A stretch of 64,000 nt of DNA, taken from NCBI RefSeq assembly GCF_033958435.1, contig NC_134152.1:18822001-18886000 (forward strand). Reading direction: 5' to 3'. Below are positions 59,198 through 64,000 of the stretch, one piece after another; position 1 is the first letter of the stretch; each line of letters starts with the position of its first letter. The DNA comes from Carettochelys insculpta. Lineage: Eukaryota; Chordata; Testudines; Carettochelyidae. The notes under the pieces were generated by a model that had not been told where the DNA came from, did no database searches, and saw only the letters and a program-made list of their open reading frames with translations. Both the position numbers and the translations under genes were made by a program.

Positions 59198-61472
59198 CAT
59201 AGAATCATAGAATACTAGGACTGGAAGGGACCTTCAGAGGTCATCGAGTCCAGCCCCCTGCCCCAATGGCAGGACCAAGTGCTGTCTAAGCCATCCCTGA
59301 TAAACATCTATCTAACCTGTTCTTAAATATCTCCAGTGATGGAGATTTCACAACCTCCCTTGGCAATTTATTCCAGTGTTTCACCACCCTGACAGTTAGG
59401 AACTTTTTCCTAATGTCCAACCTAAACCTCCCTTGCTGCAGTTTAAGTCCATTGCCTCTTCTTCTATCTTCAGAGGCCAAAGAGGACAAGTTTTCTCCCT
59501 CCTCCTTATGACACCCTTTTAGATACCTGAAAACCGCTATCATGTCTCCCCTCAATCTTCTCTTTTCCAAACTAAAGAAGCCCAATTCTTTCAGCCTTTC
59601 TTCATAGGTCACATTCTCTAGACCTTTAATCATTCTTGTCGCTCTTTTCTGGACCCTCTCTAATTTCTCCACATCTTTCTTGAACTGCGGTGCCCAGAAC
59701 TGGACACAATATGCCAGCTGAGGCCTAACCAGTGCAGAGTAGAACGGAAGAATGACTTCTCGTGTCTTGTTCACAACACACCTGTTAATGCATCCCAGAA
59801 TCATGTTTGCTTTTTGTGCAACAGCATCACGCTGTTGACTCATCTTTAGCTTGTGGTCCACTATAACACCTAGATCCCTTTCTGCTTCAGTCATTCCTAG
59901 ACAGTCTCTCCCCGTTCTGTATCTGTGAAACTGATTGTTCCTTCCCAGGTGGAGCACTTTGCATTTGTCCTTATTAAACTTCGTCATGTTTACCTCAGAC
60001 CATTTCTCCAATTTATCCAGATCATTTTGAGTTATGACCCTATCCTCCAAAGCAGTTGCAACCCCTCCCAACTTGGTATCATCTGAAAACATCATAAGCA
60101 TACTTTCTATGCCAATATCTAAATCGTTGATGAAGATATTGAACAGAACCCGTCCTAAAACAGACCCCTCTGGAACCCCACTTGTTACACTTTTCCAGCA
60201 GGATTGAAAACCATTAAGAACGACTCTCTGAGTATGGTTATCTAGCCAGTTATGCACCCGCCTTATAGTAGCCCCATCTAATTTGTATTTGCTTAGTTTT
60301 TTTATAAGAATATCATGTGAGACCGTATCAAATGCTTTACTAAAGTCTAGGTATACCACATCTACCGCTTCTCCCCTATCTGCAAGGCTTGTTATCTTAT
60401 CAAAGAAAGCTATCAGATTGGTTTGACATGATTTATTCTTTACGAATCCATGCTGGCTGTTCCCTATCACCTTACCACCTTGCAAGTGCTTGCAGATGAT
60501 TTCTTTAATTACCTGCTCCATTATCTTTCTTGGCATAGAAGTTTAGCTGACTGTCCTGTAGTTTCCTGGGTTATTCTTATTCCCCTTTGTATAGATGGGC
60601 GCTATATTTGCCCTTTTCCAGTCTTCTGGAATCTCTCCCTTCTCCCATGATTTTCCAAAGATGATAGATATCTCGTCTATCAGCTCCTTGAGTATTCTAG
60701 GATTCATTTCATCAGGCCCTGGTGACTTTCAGACATCTAATTTTTCTAAGTGATTTTTAACTTGTTGTTTTTTTATTTCAACTTCTAGCCCTACCCCTTT
60801 CCCACTAGCATTCACTATGTTGGGCATTTCTTCATCAGACTTCTCAGTGAAGACCGAAACAAAGAAGTCATTAAGCATCTCTGCCATTTCCAAGTTCTCT
60901 GTTACTGTTTCTCTCTCACTGAGCAATGGCCCTACCCTGTCCCTGGTCGTCTTCTTGTTTCTAATATATTTATAAAAAGCCTTCTTGTTTCCCTAGCCTG
61001 AAGCTAGTTTGAGCTCGTTTTGTGCCTTTGCCTTTCTAATCTTGCTCCTGCATTCTTGTGTTGTTTGCCTGTATTCACCCTTCGTAATTTGTCCTTGTTT
61101 CCATTTTTTTATATGATTCCTTTTTTATTTTGAGATCATGCAAGATCTCCTGGTTAAGCCAAGGCGGTCTTTTGCCATATTTTCTGTCTTTCCTACACAG
61201 TGGGATAGCTTGCTTTTGGGCCGGTAATAATGTCCCTTTGAAAAACTGCCTACTCTCCTCAGCTGTTTTTCCCCTCAGTTTTGCTTTCGATGGGATCTTA
61301 CTTACCAGCTCTCTGAGTTTACCAAAATCTGCCCTCTTGAAATCCATTATCTCTATTTTGCTGTTTTCCCTTCTACCCCTCCTTAGAACTGTGAACTCTC
61401 TGATTTCATGATCACTTTTACCCAAGCTGCCTTCCACTTTCAAGTTCGCTACCAATTCTTCCCTATTTGTAA
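59198..61472 (-). mobile_element. CR1 LINE, 5'-truncated (about 2.27 kb)
   Basis: The 3' end is at 59,198. A 416-residue frame (59,286-60,536) covers the reverse transcriptase from KIMEQVIKEIICKHL through [24 protein letters not shown] and the catalytic box MFSDDTKLGG (FADD changed to FSDD) to the C-terminus. Upstream pieces (to 61,455) hold the end of the endonuclease domain ([13 protein letters not shown]). Frame breaks near 60.7-61.0 kb show it is dead. Confidence 0.94.
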
Positions 61473-62351
61473 ATAAAAGAGGTGCTGATACTCAGTCCCA
61501 TGACTGGGGCTGCTGAGGTGCCAGTACTCAGTACCAGCAAGTACTGGCACAAAAAAAGGCACTGACGAATAGCAATTATGCACTCAGCTTTAGAAAGTCA
61601 GCAACTACAATTCAGTGTGGTAAGGAAGAGATACCCACTAGTTAATACATGGAAATAATTTCTCCTCCTTTCCACATACTCATATAGGATGAAAAACAGA
61701 CCAATTTCCGAGGCAAAAGAACCTTTTCAGACTTGGAACTTTCAGGAAGGGAATAAACAAAAGAAGGAGATTCAGTACTGAATGCTGTCCAGTTTGGTAC
61801 AAGTGAGCAATTCCATAGGATTGCACAGGACTGCTGAACTTTCTTTTTTCCAATGGCCTGGATCTTTGGGTCTTGACTGCTGCCAGAATGGTCATTCCAC
61901 AGTTCCTCCAGGATCCCAGTATATGCTTAGCAGGCTGTTAGAGCCAGCCTGGGGAATTTACGTTCTAAGAGATCTTATCTTGGGTCAGCCCAGCACTAGC
62001 AAAAGACAGAGTTCAACATTAAGGTATACTACTGAGCCTCATGAACTGCAGGATGGCACCAGTTGTACTAATGGGCCCAGAGGAGCCTGTATTGAGACAG
62101 CCAATTAAAATAGATACGATTGAGGATGGAGGGGGTCTTCAGGAGTAGGATCCTCCAGACTCCTCTTCTTCACACCCGCAAAGATATGGAGCCAAAAGCC
62201 CTGCAATCTGCAAGCATAGCTCTTGCTTGTTCAATGGGAGTCGCATGTGCTTACTTCAGGGCTGGATCAGCTCTAAAGCCTTTCTGCCCCCCTACACGAA
62301 GGCACGTATTTTGAGGTCAAAGAAGAGAGAAATTTCTTTTTATATTTCTAA
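61473..62351. other. intergenic, no gene recognised
   Basis: No coding homology. CAGTACTGGCAC-type short repeats near 61,490-61,550 only. Confidence 0.35.
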
Positions 62352-62541
62352 GGCTTATCTACACAGGGAAATTTACTGGTAGATCTATTTTGCTATGATT
62401 TTACTGCTACAGTTATACCCATATAATTCCCCGTGTGGACACAAATTGCAAAATAAGCATCCATGTAGGAAATTAAATGCGTATAATTGTAGCAGTACTA
62501 GTTTAGTTCTGTCTGTAAATTTTCCCAAATAGACACATAAG
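62352..62541. mobile_element. small MITE, about 190 bp
   Basis: Inverted ends GGCTTATCTACACAGGGAAA (left) and, on the opposite strand from the right, CTTATGTGTCTATTTGGGAA. AT-rich interior, no coding capacity. Confidence 0.6.
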
Positions 62542-63428
62542 ATACACTCTTCCAGACATCCTCTGGGACCATACATGAACACGAGTGGAACGTACTTTGT
62601 TCCATTATACCTGTCTCTGAGTAGCACCCACCATAAACTAATTTCAAACTGATATAGAGGCTGCAAGTATATGCATGAAAAATGTGAGGCCCTACATTTG
62701 TTACCACATGGTAACATGTGACATGGATTTTCTTCCTTCTGTTCCATACCTCAGGTGCTTGCCTCGTGCCTGCAATGAGCTGAGAACTCCAATGAGATAT
62801 TAATATATCCCCCACATGACTCATTACTAGCTAATTCACACAAGGCCCTATCCAAACATAATCTTTATGTTAGATACTAGGGCAAGATTGTCAAGACAGC
62901 CTAAAATGTAAAGGGAAAGTTTAGTTACTGAGTGTTCAGCACATGAAGTGCTTATAAAAATCAAAGGTACTTTCAATGGGCTAAAAGTGCAGCAAGATCT
63001 AGGTTCACATTACTAGACATGAATATGATTTAGAGGGAGCCAGTACTTTCCACCAACCCTATAGCTTTTGTCCATACATTCCCATAAATATATCAGCAGT
63101 GGGAAGCCCTGAGACTTCTTCAGGAAATGTCACAAGGCTCCCCTTAGCTGGCATGCCCGCCCCTTCCTGAATCGGTAGGAGCTTTTGTTTACTTGCACTC
63201 CTGGGCCTAAATGACCTAGGAGCCAAGTCTCATTTTCAGAAGTGACCTAGGCACTCAGGATCCCACATCCCATTGGTTTTCTGTGAGTGACTTCTAATTG
63301 TCCAAGCCAGTTTTGAAAATGGGTCTTGGGCCTGGCGGTGCTGGTATCTATTAAATCCAAATTGTGTGTGTGCGCCTTAGATGTCAGGCGGTGTGACAGC
63401 TTAGATTGTCTTTGATAATCCTATTAGC
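62542..63428. other. intergenic, no gene recognised
   Basis: No recognisable gene or element. Confidence 0.35.
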
Positions 63429-63996
63429 CAGGGGTTGGCAACCAAAATAGTAAGAAGAGCCATTTTTTCCAGTTTGGCGAAAAACTTAATAGTGCAAGAG
63501 CCACAGTGCATGTGAATATGAGACAGTTCTTAATAAATAATGTCAAGCTATGCTTTTTTGTAACCCCTATTTTAAGAACAGCGCACACACAAAAATTTGT
63601 AATGTGAAACATCTTTACTGCAGGACGTTCACAAACAGTTTAAGTATTCTATTTCCTAACACTTCACCTGTGTGTTTATACCACTTTCTTCCTGACTATC
63701 ACTCCCAAACTGTCTCTCTCTCTGGAGTGTGCTAGGGGAAGTTATCCAACATTTCATCATGTCCTGTTTACTATTTAGATATGAGTTAGTCAGTCTAGCC
63801 CAGCATCCCATCTGCTGACAGTGGTCAGTGCCAGGTGCCCCGGGGGGGTGGGCTGAAGACAATGATCAAGTGACTTGTCTCTTGCCATCCATCTCCAGCC
63901 TCTGACAAACAGAGGCGAGGGACACCATTCCTACTGCCGTTTATAGTCCTTAAAGAGCCACATGTGGCTCCGGAGCCGCAGGTTGCCGGACCCTTC
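63429..63996. mobile_element. hAT-type element at the window edge
   Basis: Left end CAGGGGTTGGCAACC and, read from the right on the other strand, AAGGGTCCGGCAACC. Subterminal AAGAGCCA-type motifs occur near both ends (AGAGCCACATGTGGCTC at right). The right-hand duplication is cut by the window end. Confidence 0.6.
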
Positions 63997-64000
63997 TTTA

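Noticed and set aside
59286..60536. A 416-residue open frame that could be taken for a gene
   Set aside because: It is CR1 reverse transcriptase with the CR1 3' terminus directly downstream and no host gene context.
1..64000. CRISPR arrays, rRNA, functional tRNA genes, endogenous retroviral genes
   Set aside because: I looked for regularly spaced repeats, rRNA-like stretches, intact tRNA cloverleafs and retroviral protease/RT motifs and saw none. The tRNA-like sequences are SINE heads.
55011..64000. Further NDE1 coding exons
   Set aside because: I looked for frames resembling the NDE1 coiled-coil start on the plus strand and found none.

Overview
This is vertebrate nuclear DNA, most likely from a turtle. 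I infer that from a large multi-exon gene with GT-AG introns, many 5'-truncated CR1 LINEs ending in the ATTCTATG-type 3' repeat, tRNA-headed SINEs with CR1-like tails, and short elements I recognise from turtle sequence. The species cannot be read from this window. There is no prokaryotic, organellar or viral gene content.

One host gene dominates. MARF1 (meiosis regulator and mRNA stability factor 1, also limkain-b1 or KIAA0430) runs on the minus strand from a CpG-rich promoter near 47.1-47.95 kb to a stop codon at 9,404-9,406. I assembled 26 coding exons plus a probable non-coding first exon. All coding junctions are GT-AG, every phase joins, and the exons sum to 5,220 nt (1,739 codons plus stop), essentially the size of the mammalian protein. 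The domain order is: long N-terminal region, NYN ribonuclease domain, RRM1, linker, RRM2, eight LOTUS domains, C-terminal tail. A probable long 3' UTR follows to about 7.15 kb.

The flanks hold little that looks coding. From 1 to 7 kb (3' of MARF1) there are SINEs, a hAT-type element with a perfect 8-bp target duplication, and decayed tandem repeats. From 48 to 64 kb (5' of MARF1) there are repeats plus a second GC-rich promoter-like region at 54.3-55.0 kb. It ends in a tiny ATG exon before a splice donor, possibly the start of NDE1, which lies head-to-head with MARF1 in mammals.

The most interesting signal is a retroposon-like family with a conserved head (around AGGTAGCC-GTTAGTC). Four copies (11.2, 18.6, 36.8 and 48.3 kb) are hairpins in which the body is followed by its own inverted copy, and the head is present only once. 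Each sits between direct repeats of 12-14 bp. Two simple fragments of the same family (55.1 and 56.8 kb) are flanked by perfect 14- and 10-bp duplications. This suggests target-primed retroposition with snap-back cDNA synthesis rather than a classical DNA foldback transposon. Three of the hairpins sit in MARF1 introns within about 300 nt of an exon. Separate palindromic or TIR elements with 3-bp duplications (33.4, 52.2, 35.8, 32.8 and 57.2 kb) look like a MITE superfamily, and a 135-bp, about 97% identical inverted repeat lies in MARF1 intron 4.
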